Shown here: piece after piece, positions 8,700 to 16,006 of the stretch | How positions within the stretch are numbered: position 1 is the stretch's first letter | Layout of the letters: each line of letters starts with the position of its first letter | From: Deltaproteobacteria bacterium | GTDB lineage: Bacteria; Myxococcota_A; Polyangia; Haliangiales; SHYZ01 | Assembly (NCBI GenBank): GCA_016210055.1 | Contig: JACQUZ010000012.1 | Span: forward strand, 1 to 40,620 | Direction: 5' to 3' | DNA length: 40,620 nt | Program-made: the position numbers and the translations under genes | Notes under the pieces: generated by a model | The model's database searches: none | Told to the model about the DNA's origin: nothing | The model's input: the letters and a program-made list of their open reading frames with translations, nothing else

Positions 8700-9455
8700 A
8701 TGGGCGAGGGGCAAGCGCGGCGCATCACAACCCTCCACAGCCAGCGGAACTTGGACTTCCCAGAGTCACCTGCCGCTGACGTCACGACGGCACTCGAGAG
8801 AAACGGCTTGGCCGTTCAGGTCCTCAACGTGCCGCGAGACCTTCGCGAGCTCGCAAACCGACTTCAGGAAAAGCCACCGGAACTGGTGTTTAACCTGGTG
8901 GAGCCAACCTCTGGTCATCCCACGCTACCCCAGGACGTTGCAGCGACTCTCGAGCTCCTGCAGTTTTCCTATACCGGCGCAGGCCCGGCCGGACTGCACA
9001 TGACTTCTGACCCCGAGCTCTCCCGCCGTGTCCTCGCCGCGCGAGGCGTCTCAGTGGTGGCGGGGTCCGATGATCCGGAGGGGACAGATATTTCGGTGGG
9101 CCTCCTCGGAAACGAGGTGCTCGAGGTGTTCCCCTCGCACGAGGCCGGATCGGAGCTACTGCCTGGCCACATCACGCCATTCGTCGGGGCCAGGGAAGAG
9201 AAAGATAGAATCGCACGGATCGTTTTCGACGCCTTGAGGTTTCGTGACTACGGCCTTCTAGTCCTGCGCCTGACCCCTTCTGGAGCGCTTTGGGTGGTAC
9301 GGGCGTTTCCCAATCCGTCACTAGGAAGAGATGGTGCTCTCGCCCGCGCAGCAGAACGGGCGGGCTGGTCCTACGACTCGATCATCCTGCGCGTCCTCGA
9401 GGAGGGATTGGGCAGGACCGGCGTCCCGTCAGTCCTCTATCCCCAGCTCTTTTAG
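8700..9455 (+). CDS. D-alanine-D-alanine ligase-like protein lacking the ATP-grasp core
   Basis: The 251-residue protein resembles D-Ala-D-Ala ligase family proteins at both ends. The N-terminal part has ELVFNLVEPTSGHPTLPQDVAA, LEYTG-type LQFSYTGAGPAGL and the GVSV strand. The C-terminal part has DISVGLLGNEVLEVFPSHE, RFRDYGLLVLRLTPSG and FPNPSLGRDGALARAAERAGWSYD. Family members are usually 300-350 residues. Here the central ATP-grasp section with the nucleotide-binding Lys, Gly-rich loop and VEEFI-type strand is missing: GVSV is joined almost directly to the VGLLGN strand. The canonical NPNP metal/phosphate motif has become FPNP. Ligase activity is therefore doubtful. Its 3' end overlaps the end of the converging sigma-54 activator by 27 bp. 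Confidence 0.75.
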   Translation: MGEGQARRITTLHSQRNLDFPESPAADVTTALERNGLAVQVLNVPRDLRELANRLQEKPPELVFNLVEPTSGHPTLPQDVAATLELLQFSYTGAGPAGLHMTSDPELSRRVLAARGVSVVAGSDDPEGTDISVGLLGNEVLEVFPSHEAGSELLPGHITPFVGAREEKDRIARIVFDALRFRDYGLLVLRLTPSGALWVVRAFPNPSLGRDGALARAAERAGWSYDSIILRVLEEGLGRTGVPSVLYPQLF

Positions 9456-11057
9456 GCGCAGCTTGATCCCACGGTCGGAAACCTCCAGCCGCTCTGCCAT
9501 GAGGGATACGTCTCCGCCGTATTCCTTGTGGCAAGCAAGGAGCTCCTCGGAGGGAACGTCTCTAGCCTTGCGCAGCTTCTTGCTTCGGGCGATCAAGGCA
9601 TAGAGGGATGTCCTTGATATCCCGAGCGATTGGGCGGTAATCGCCGTGCGCCAGCGGTTCCCACGCAGGGCGGCGAGGAGCTCGTCTTCGGTGATCTCCG
9701 ACGGCTTGCGTCGTGGTTGTGACCCGGCGGACGCCCCGGCCTCGGAGCCGTCTCGCAGGCCTGCGACCGGCGGTAGTCCAGCGTCGGATCCCCGATCGCC
9801 CTGCGCGAGCAGGCGGTCGAGCTCGGTGTCGAGACGGGCCTGAGTTTCTCCACGGCTCGAGATCACGAGCTGCCGGACGGCATTTCTGAGCTGGCGCACG
9901 TTTCCAGGCCAAGAAAAGCGCACCAGGCGCCCCACGAGGGGAGCTGGAAGCCACGGTTTTTCCCCGTCCTTGACGGGAGAAAGCCGGTGCCCCTCACCGA
10001 CCGTCTCGAGCTCCTCCCGCAGAAAATGGACCAGCAAGAGCCCGAGGTCGTCGCGGCGCTCGCGCAAGGGAGGAATTCGGAGCTGGTACCCACCAATTCG
10101 ATGGAAGAGCGGCTCACGAAACCGCCCTTCTGCAATGAGGCGCTCGAGCGGTGCGTCTGTTGCGGTGAGCAGGCGCACGTCAACCTTCTCGACCTTCTGT
10201 CCCCCAACGGGTTGAATCTCACCCGTTTCCAGCACGCGCATCATCATGGTCTGAACGTCGAGCGGAGTATCCCCGATCTCGTCGAGGAAGAGGGTGCCCC
10301 CATGGGCCCTACCAAAGTGACCACGGTGCTCCTGCGCCGCCCCGGTATAGGCGCCCCTCGTGTGCCCGAACAGCTCGGCTGCCGCGGTCGACGGAGGCAC
10401 GGCCGCCATGTTCACGCTGATGAACGGCTTTCGTGAGCGAGGACCCACGTGCAAAATCGCGCGCGCGAGGAGCTCCTTCCCGCTCCCAGTTTCCCCACGG
10501 ATGAGGACAGGAACGGACAGGTCGGCGACACGCAGCAAGTCAGCCCGCAGGGACTCCAAATTTTCGCTGTTCCCGACGAGGCCAAGCTGGGCAACGGGAG
10601 CACGCGCGACATCCATCGAGTGCAGGAGCAAGACGACCTGCTGGGAGAGCTCCAGCACCACTCCGTGCCCGACGCGCGTCCACGGAATGATCGTCTCGCC
10701 CTCGAGGTGCGCCCCGTCGACAAGAACGTCCATCCCGCCTCCTGAAGCCGCGAGTCGAATCCCCACGTTTCCGGCGGCCGAAAGAAGGATCGGGCGCCTG
10801 CTCACGAATGGATCGAGAAGTGGCGCGCCTCGCTCCTCGCCATGCTTCACGAATTGAGGTTCGAGCCGCGACAGCTGGATGGTCTCGCCGGCGAGTATTC
10901 CTGGAAGGCGCGCCCTGTCGCCGACGCGAACAAGGCTCGAGTGGTAAAGGATCGTGAGCGTCGGGATCCGAGTCTCCGCTCCGCCACTTTCGCCGTCGGT
11001 CACCTGCAGGGTCGCTTGGTTGAATGGATCCGAGGATCCTCGTGTCTTTTCCCCCAC
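9429..11057 (-). CDS. FHA-domain sigma-54-dependent transcriptional activator with two C-terminal HTH motifs
   Basis: This 542-residue regulator has an N-terminal FHA-like domain (about 35-148; VGDRARLPGI, LSRLEP, VSRRP, HGVVLELSQQVVLLLH), which should bind phosphothreonine. The AAA+ sigma-54 activation domain (about 155-400) has Walker A GETGSGKE (188-195), Walker B GGTLFLDE (253-260) and the sigma-54 contact loop as GAYTGA (235-240), not GAFTGA. The arginine-finger region reads FREPLFHR, and WPGNVRQL is present. The C-terminus has a Fis-type HTH (about 455-490) and a second HTH-like segment (about 505-540). The FHA domain suggests control by a Ser/Thr kinase. The gene follows the pyrimidine-catabolism operon by 51 bp on the same strand, so it may be its regulator. 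The start is GTG; no Shine-Dalgarno is seen. Confidence 0.92.
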   Translation of the reverse strand: MGEKTRGSSDPFNQATLQVTDGESGGAETRIPTLTILYHSSLVRVGDRARLPGILAGETIQLSRLEPQFVKHGEERGAPLLDPFVSRRPILLSAAGNVGIRLAASGGGMDVLVDGAHLEGETIIPWTRVGHGVVLELSQQVVLLLHSMDVARAPVAQLGLVGNSENLESLRADLLRVADLSVPVLIRGETGSGKELLARAILHVGPRSRKPFISVNMAAVPPSTAAAELFGHTRGAYTGAAQEHRGHFGRAHGGTLFLDEIGDTPLDVQTMMMRVLETGEIQPVGGQKVEKVDVRLLTATDAPLERLIAEGRFREPLFHRIGGYQLRIPPLRERRDDLGLLLVHFLREELETVGEGHRLSPVKDGEKPWLPAPLVGRLVRFSWPGNVRQLRNAVRQLVISSRGETQARLDTELDRLLAQGDRGSDAGLPPVAGLRDGSEAGASAGSQPRRKPSEITEDELLAALRGNRWRTAITAQSLGISRTSLYALIARSKKLRKARDVPSEELLACHKEYGGDVSLMAERLEVSDRGIKLRLKELGIED

Positions 11058-11063
11058 GGCGGA

Positions 11064-11069
11064 ATTATA
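11064..11069 (-). promoter_or_regulatory. TATAAT -10 candidate directly before the sigma-54 activator start
   Basis: On the minus strand a perfect TATAAT lies six bases before the GTG at 11057. Transcription from it would begin at about the GTG itself, giving a leaderless mRNA, which fits the lack of a Shine-Dalgarno sequence. No good -35 hexamer stands at the proper distance, so this is only a candidate. Confidence 0.35.
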
Positions 11070-11108
11070 GAGCTTCAGGCGATGGGAATCATTGGATTTC
11101 CGAGGGAA

Positions 11109-12416
11109 TTAGCGAACCTCGGCCAGCGCGCGGTCGATCACGTCACACGCGCGGTCGATTTCGGCCTCGTCGACGAGCATCGGGGGGGCAATTCGAATCA
11201 CGTTGTTGTATAGCCCGCCCTTGCCCACCAGAAGCTTGTGCTTCTTGGCCGCCTCCATGAAGTCGGCCGCCTCACCGGGAGCAGGCTCCTTGGTCTTGCG
11301 ATCCCGCACCAGCTCGATGGCCTGCATGAGCCCCATCCCCCGCACGTCCCCGATGAGTGGGTGCTTCTCTTTCAGCTCCTCGAGCCTCTTGCGGAAGAAC
11401 GCACCGAGCCTGGCGGCCCGCTCGGGAATTCGCTCTTCGGACATGACGCCGAGAGTGGCGTGTGCCGCGGTGGCTGAGACCGGATTGCCGCCGAACGTTG
11501 AGATCGTCCCGGCAGTGAATGCGTCCGCGATCTCTGCCTTGGCGAGGGTCGCACCAATCGGGTACCCGTTTGCCATTCCCTTGGCATAAGCCACGATGTC
11601 CGGCTCTACGCCGTAATGCTCGATGCCGTTCCACACCTGACCCGTGCGGCCAAAACCGGTCTGGACTTCGTCGCAGATGAACAGGCCTCCATGTTTTCGC
11701 ACGATCCCGACGGCGACTTGGAAATACTCGGGCGGAGGAGTGATAAAGCCCCCCACCCCTAGGATTGGCTCGGCAAAGAACGCGGCCGGCCGCCCCGTCG
11801 TGCAGGTGGACACGAGCTCCTCGATGTCCTCTGCACATCGCACGCCACAGACAGGATAGGTCGACCCAAAGGGGCACCTGTAGCAGTACGGAGCGTGGGC
11901 ATGGACAGTCCCAGGCACCTGGGTGGGCAGAGCGCGATACCTTGCATGGGCCGTGTTGGCCATCGCCACCAGGGTTCGCCCCGAGTATGAATGACGGAGC
12001 GCAATAACCTCGGTGGTCTTCGTGTAGACCTTGGCAATCACCAGAGCGGTTTCGTCGGCTTCAGTGCCGCTGTTCGTGAAGAAGGCCTTCTGCTTCCCCT
12101 TGATCGGCGAGATCTGCACCAGCCTCTCCGCCAGGGCAACCTGCTCACGCATGGGGTACAGCGTGGACACGTGGACTAAGCTCTTGACCTGGCTCACCAC
12201 GGCCTCGGTGATGCGCTTTTCTGCGTGTCCCAGGGATACGGTGAGGATGCCCCCGAAGAAATCCAGGTACTCGTTCCCCTCGATGTCCCACAGGCGCGCG
12301 CCGTCTCCCTTTACCAGGCAGATGGGCTCCTTGTAATAAGTGGCCACGCTTGGGAAGAGCAACTCCTTCTGTCGCTCGGCCACCTGACGATTGGTGTTCA
12401 TTGATTTCGTGCTCAT
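11109..12416 (-). CDS. Class III PLP-dependent aminotransferase (beta-alanine/alanine-glyoxylate type)
   Basis: The 435-residue protein is a full-length class III aminotransferase. Cofactor-binding features include NSGTEADE (115-122), the Asp of FICDEVQTG (Asp249) and the PLP Lys279 in YAKGMANGYPIGA. A Cys set in CYRCP...YPVC..RC (178, 181, 190, 194) is characteristic of the AGXT2/4-aminobutyrate-like subgroup. In this operon the likely reaction is transamination of beta-alanine or beta-aminoisobutyrate to (methyl)malonate semialdehyde, the step between beta-ureidopropionase and MmsA. Alanine-glyoxylate transaminase activity is an alternative. The ATG overlaps the hydA stop by 4 bases (ATGA), indicating coupled translation. 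Confidence 0.92.
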   Translation of the reverse strand: MSTKSMNTNRQVAERQKELLFPSVATYYKEPICLVKGDGARLWDIEGNEYLDFFGGILTVSLGHAEKRITEAVVSQVKSLVHVSTLYPMREQVALAERLVQISPIKGKQKAFFTNSGTEADETALVIAKVYTKTTEVIALRHSYSGRTLVAMANTAHARYRALPTQVPGTVHAHAPYCYRCPFGSTYPVCGVRCAEDIEELVSTCTTGRPAAFFAEPILGVGGFITPPPEYFQVAVGIVRKHGGLFICDEVQTGFGRTGQVWNGIEHYGVEPDIVAYAKGMANGYPIGATLAKAEIADAFTAGTISTFGGNPVSATAAHATLGVMSEERIPERAARLGAFFRKRLEELKEKHPLIGDVRGMGLMQAIELVRDRKTKEPAPGEAADFMEAAKKHKLLVGKGGLYNNVIRIAPPMLVDEAEIDRACDVIDRALAEVR

Positions 12417-13816
12417 AGATTAAACGTCCCCCGACGGATGAACTGCCCTCGCCCCTGCTTGCGAGCAGCCACGAATTGGTCGTCTTTGATAATGAGCTCG
12501 CCGCGCGAAAACACGGCTTCCGGGGCTCCAATGACCTTCTTTCCTTCAAATGGCGTGTAATCGACACGCATGTGAAGGGTCTTCTGCGAAAGGAGGGCTT
12601 CCTTTCCTGGGTCCCAGATGACTAGATCCGCATCGGCGCCCACCGCGACGGTCCCCTTTTTCGGGTAGAGGCCAAAGATCTTCGCCGGAGCGGTTGCGGT
12701 GATTTCGACGAAGCGGTTCATCGAGATCTTGTTCTCGCGCACGGCCTCCCAGAGCAGGTACAAGCGCGTCTCGATCCCCGGCATGCCATTCGGAATCTTT
12801 GAGAAGTCATCACGCCCAAGCTCTTTTTGCCCCTTGAAGCAGAAGGGGCAGTGATCCGTCGACACGACCTGGAGGTCGTAGTTCCTCAGCCCACGCCAAA
12901 GATGATCGTGGTGATGCTTGGGACGGAGAGGCGGCGTGCAGACGAACTTGGAGCCCTCGAAGGGATCGTCCGGCCTACCGCGCAGATCGTCCTCGCTCAG
13001 GAACAAGTACTGCGGGCACGTCTCGGCGTACGTGGGAAGCCCGCGATCCCGCGCCTCCATGACCCTGGCAAGCGCCCGCTCGGCTGACAAGTGCACCATG
13101 TACACCGGAACATGGGCCATCTCGGCCAAGGCAATGGCGCGCTCGGTTCCAGTGGCTTCAGCCGCTTCCGGCCGCATGAGCGCATGGAAAATAGGCGCTC
13201 GATTGCCCTTTTGGATGGCTCGCTCCACAAGCACGTCGATGGGCAAGCCGGTCTCGGCGTGCATGCACGTGAGCGCTCCGAGCTCACCGGCGCGGAGCAT
13301 GGCGCGGAAAATCGATTGGTCATCGAGGAGCAGGACGCCCGGATAGGCCATGAACAGCTTGAAGCTCGTGACCCCTTCACGGACGATCGCCCCCATTTCC
13401 TCGAGGACGGGCGGAGGGACATCGGTCGCAATCATGTGGAACGCGTAGTCGATGGCCGCCTTGCCCTCGGCCTTGGCGTGCCACTCATCCAAGGCCTTGC
13501 GCAGCGACTCCCCCTTTTTCTGGATGGCAAAATCGATGATCGTGGTAGTGCCGCCGTGGGCGGCGGCCACGGTGCCTGAGTCAAAGTCGTCCGAGGACGT
13601 CGTCCCACCGAAAGGCATGTCGAGGTGGGTGTGGGCGTCGATACCGCCGGGGATGATGTATTTCCCGGCGGCGTCCAGGACGGTCGCGGCTTGTCCGAAT
13701 CGGTCGCGATGTTCGGGATCGGTAAGAGCGGCGATCTTCGCTCCGTCGATCCATACGTCGGCCGCGAACGTCTCCGACGCCGTGACGACCGTTCCGTTCT
13801 TGATGAGGGTGCGCAT
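12413..13816 (-). CDS. hydA: Dihydropyrimidinase / D-hydantoinase
   Basis: This 467-residue amidohydrolase has the full dihydropyrimidinase signature. Metal ligands are HTH (62-64), the carboxylated Lys153 in SFKLFMAYPG, and His186 in CMHAETG. A later MVHLSAERA His and the STDHCPF motif are also present. It should hydrolyse 5,6-dihydrouracil or dihydrothymine to the N-carbamoyl-beta-amino acid, in the cytoplasm. Length is normal for the family. It lies 12 bp after the beta-ureidopropionase gene and overlaps the aminotransferase by 4 bp, in the order of the pathway. A CTC CTT purine-rich complement (AAAGGAG on the coding strand) precedes ATG 13816. Confidence 0.96.
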   Translation of the reverse strand: MRTLIKNGTVVTASETFAADVWIDGAKIAALTDPEHRDRFGQAATVLDAAGKYIIPGGIDAHTHLDMPFGGTTSSDDFDSGTVAAAHGGTTTIIDFAIQKKGESLRKALDEWHAKAEGKAAIDYAFHMIATDVPPPVLEEMGAIVREGVTSFKLFMAYPGVLLLDDQSIFRAMLRAGELGALTCMHAETGLPIDVLVERAIQKGNRAPIFHALMRPEAAEATGTERAIALAEMAHVPVYMVHLSAERALARVMEARDRGLPTYAETCPQYLFLSEDDLRGRPDDPFEGSKFVCTPPLRPKHHHDHLWRGLRNYDLQVVSTDHCPFCFKGQKELGRDDFSKIPNGMPGIETRLYLLWEAVRENKISMNRFVEITATAPAKIFGLYPKKGTVAVGADADLVIWDPGKEALLSQKTLHMRVDYTPFEGKKVIGAPEAVFSRGELIIKDDQFVAARKQGRGQFIRRGTFNL

Positions 13817-13828
13817 GGAGGCTCTCCT

Positions 13829-14701
13829 TTAGGGAAGCTGCTTCACCATTGCGTCGTAGCTGTCCGGGCGCCGATCGCGGAAGAACTGCCACGTGCGACG
13901 CACTTCTTCGATCATGTCCATGTTGAGCTGGGACACGACGAGCTCATCCTTGTCCTCCGACCCGCAGGCGAGGAGCTGGCCCCGTGGGTCCACGAAATAG
14001 GAGCTTCCATAAAAGCGGCCAATATTCCATGGGGGCTCCGTGCCCACGCGGTTGATGCATCCCATGAAATACCCGTTGGCGACCGCATGCGCCGGTTGCT
14101 CGAGCTTCCACAGGTACTGCGAAAGCCCTGCGACAGTGGCCGATGGGTTGTACACGATTTCCGCCCCGTTCAGCCCGAGGATGCGCGCCCCTTCGGGGAA
14201 ATGGCGGTCGTAGCAGATGTACACGCCGATGGTGCCGTAGCGGGTCGAAAAGACCGGATAACCCAAGTTCCCGGGCTTGAAGAAGTACTTCTCCCAGAAG
14301 CCAGAAGTATGCGGGATATGATTCTTCCTGTATTTCCCGAGATAAGAACCGTCGGCATCAATGACCGCAGCCGTGTTGTAATACACTCCGGCCATTTCCC
14401 GCTCATACACGGGGACGACAATGACCATGCCGTACTTTGCGGCAATAGGCTGGAGCTTGGCCACAGTCGGGCCCGGAACTGGTTCGGCAGCGTCGTACCA
14501 ACGCTTGTCCTGCGAGGAGCAGAAATAGGGGCCATTAAAAATCTCTTGCAGGCACAGGATCTGAACCCCTTGCTTGCCAGCCTCGTGAATGAAGGGAAGA
14601 TGTTTCTCGAGCGCGGCAGACTGGATTTCAGACACTGGCCGCGATTCATCGTTCACGGGATTGGCGCATTGGATAAGACCAGAAGTAATCACGCGAGGCA
14701 T
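13829..14701 (-). CDS. Beta-ureidopropionase (N-carbamoyl-beta-alanine amidohydrolase), nitrilase superfamily
   Basis: The 290-residue protein is a nitrilase-superfamily amidase with the catalytic triad Glu53 (LQEIF), Lys126 (KYRKNHIPH) and Cys163 (VYICYDRHFPE). The YRKNHIPHTSGFWEKYFFKPGN segment matches N-carbamoyl-D-amino acid/beta-ureidopropionase proteins. The expected reaction is N-carbamoyl-beta-alanine to beta-alanine, CO2 and ammonia. It lies between preA-like (10 bp upstream) and hydA (12 bp downstream), in one operon. An AGGAGAT-type ribosome-binding site precedes ATG 14701. Length and motifs are normal. Confidence 0.95.
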   Translation of the reverse strand: MPRVITSGLIQCANPVNDESRPVSEIQSAALEKHLPFIHEAGKQGVQILCLQEIFNGPYFCSSQDKRWYDAAEPVPGPTVAKLQPIAAKYGMVIVVPVYEREMAGVYYNTAAVIDADGSYLGKYRKNHIPHTSGFWEKYFFKPGNLGYPVFSTRYGTIGVYICYDRHFPEGARILGLNGAEIVYNPSATVAGLSQYLWKLEQPAHAVANGYFMGCINRVGTEPPWNIGRFYGSSYFVDPRGQLLACGSEDKDELVVSQLNMDMIEEVRRTWQFFRDRRPDSYDAMVKQLP

Positions 14702-14711
14702 GGAGGATCTC

Positions 14712-15815
14712 CTAGTTGGTCGTCAGTTCTGCCGTTTCCTTCGTGATGGCACCGTTCCACGTTTCGTTGTCGCGTCCCGGACCACCGGCGCGAGCGACCT
14801 TGGCCGCTTTCTGGCGCGCGACTAGATCTGCGTGGGTCGTGAAAAAGGGGAGGCTCTTCCCGATGAAGTCCGTCATGCGGGCAAAGCCATGATCGGTCAT
14901 GAATTTCTCAAGGTCGGCCTTGAGCTCGTCGATGATCTCGTAGCCGCGCAGCATGGCCCCCGTGCAGATCTGCACCGTCGACGCGCCGACGAGCATGAAC
15001 TGCACCGCGTCTGAACCTGTCTCGATTCCGCCCATGCCCGAGATGGTCACGCCTGGCTTGGCACGGGCGATCTCCATGACGTGGCGCAGGGCGATGGGGC
15101 GCACCGCCTGCCCCGAATACCCTCCCGGGACCGAATAGCCCTCGACGGTGGGTTGGGGCCGCAGGGTCTTGAGGTCGATCCCAATCACCGACAGAATCGT
15201 ATTAATCGCTGAAATGCCATCAGCGCCCGCCTTGAGCGCCGCCAAGGCAGGCACCTCGATGTGTCCCACGTTCGGCGTCATCTTGGCCCAGACTGGAATC
15301 GTCGATACTTCCTTGACCCATCGGGTCACCTCTTCGACGATGCTCGGATCTTCTCCCATCGCCATGCCCATTTTTCGTTCGGGCAAGCCATGGGGACAGG
15401 AGAGATTCAGCTCAAAGCCGTCGACCCCAGTTTCCTGCACGCGCCGCGTGATTTCCTGCCATGCGTCCTTGCGGTACTCCTCCATGATGGACGCGATGAG
15501 GATTTTCCCAGGATAGCTCTTCTTTAGATAACGCAGCTCGTCAAGCCACTGATCGAAGGGTCGGTCGGAGATGAGCTCGATGTTCTCAAACCCAATGACC
15601 TCCTCTTTTTCCCGAGAGCGAAGCTTGCCATAACGCGGTGCAGTATTAATCACCTTGCTCGGGTCGAGGCTGATGGTCTTGCAAACCATTCCACCCCAGC
15701 CCAAGTCGAAGGACTTGGCAATGACGCGCCCGTTCGTCCCCGGAGGCCCAGACCCGAGCACGAACGGATTTTCGAAGACCATGCCATTGACGGTGATGGA
15801 GAGATCCGCCGCCAC
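14712..15815 (-). CDS. preA: Dihydropyrimidine dehydrogenase catalytic subunit (PreA-like)
   Basis: This 367-residue FMN barrel resembles PreA and the C-terminal dihydropyrimidine dehydrogenase domain. Motifs include GSGPPGTNG, the FELNLSCPHG loop (about 134-143), WAKMTPN, GGYSGQAVRPIALRH and SGMGGIETGSDA. It should reduce uracil or thymine to the dihydro form at the start of the operon. GTG 15815 is chosen because GGAGG stands five bases before it; an upstream frame to 15893 is open but has no support. E. coli PreA is longer, with a C-terminal ferredoxin domain; here no 4Fe-4S Cys cluster is present and no PreT gene is in the window. The position aligned with the mammalian active-site Cys (GLACGQDP) reads Met153 in GMAMGEDP. 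Confidence 0.9.
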   Translation of the reverse strand: MAADLSITVNGMVFENPFVLGSGPPGTNGRVIAKSFDLGWGGMVCKTISLDPSKVINTAPRYGKLRSREKEEVIGFENIELISDRPFDQWLDELRYLKKSYPGKILIASIMEEYRKDAWQEITRRVQETGVDGFELNLSCPHGLPERKMGMAMGEDPSIVEEVTRWVKEVSTIPVWAKMTPNVGHIEVPALAALKAGADGISAINTILSVIGIDLKTLRPQPTVEGYSVPGGYSGQAVRPIALRHVMEIARAKPGVTISGMGGIETGSDAVQFMLVGASTVQICTGAMLRGYEIIDELKADLEKFMTDHGFARMTDFIGKSLPFFTTHADLVARQKAAKVARAGGPGRDNETWNGAITKETAELTTN

Positions 15816-16006
15816 GTTCACCTCCCAGCGAGCTCTCACGCTCGCACGCGAATTGGAAGCCTGCCCCATATCACGGAGCGGGCGCGCGTTCAACTTTCAA
15901 GCGCACGAAAACGCGCGCCATGCTATACAGCGTCGCTCCGCTCGTTGAAGGAGACGGACACTTGCTCGCGCATCGCACGCGCTCGCGCGAGCGAAAGGAA
16001 AAGCGA
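15816..16006. promoter_or_regulatory. Divergent control region of pyrimidine and mmsA/xdh operons
   Basis: This 191 bp region separates the preA-like gene from mmsA, so promoters of both operons are expected here. A perfect 14 bp palindrome, CGCTCGCGCGAGCG, lies at 15980-15993, immediately before the mmsA ribosome-binding site (AAAGGA). It could be an operator or a translational hairpin, though such palindromes also arise by chance in GC-rich DNA. A TATACA box occurs at about 15923 without a good -35. Confidence 0.45.
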
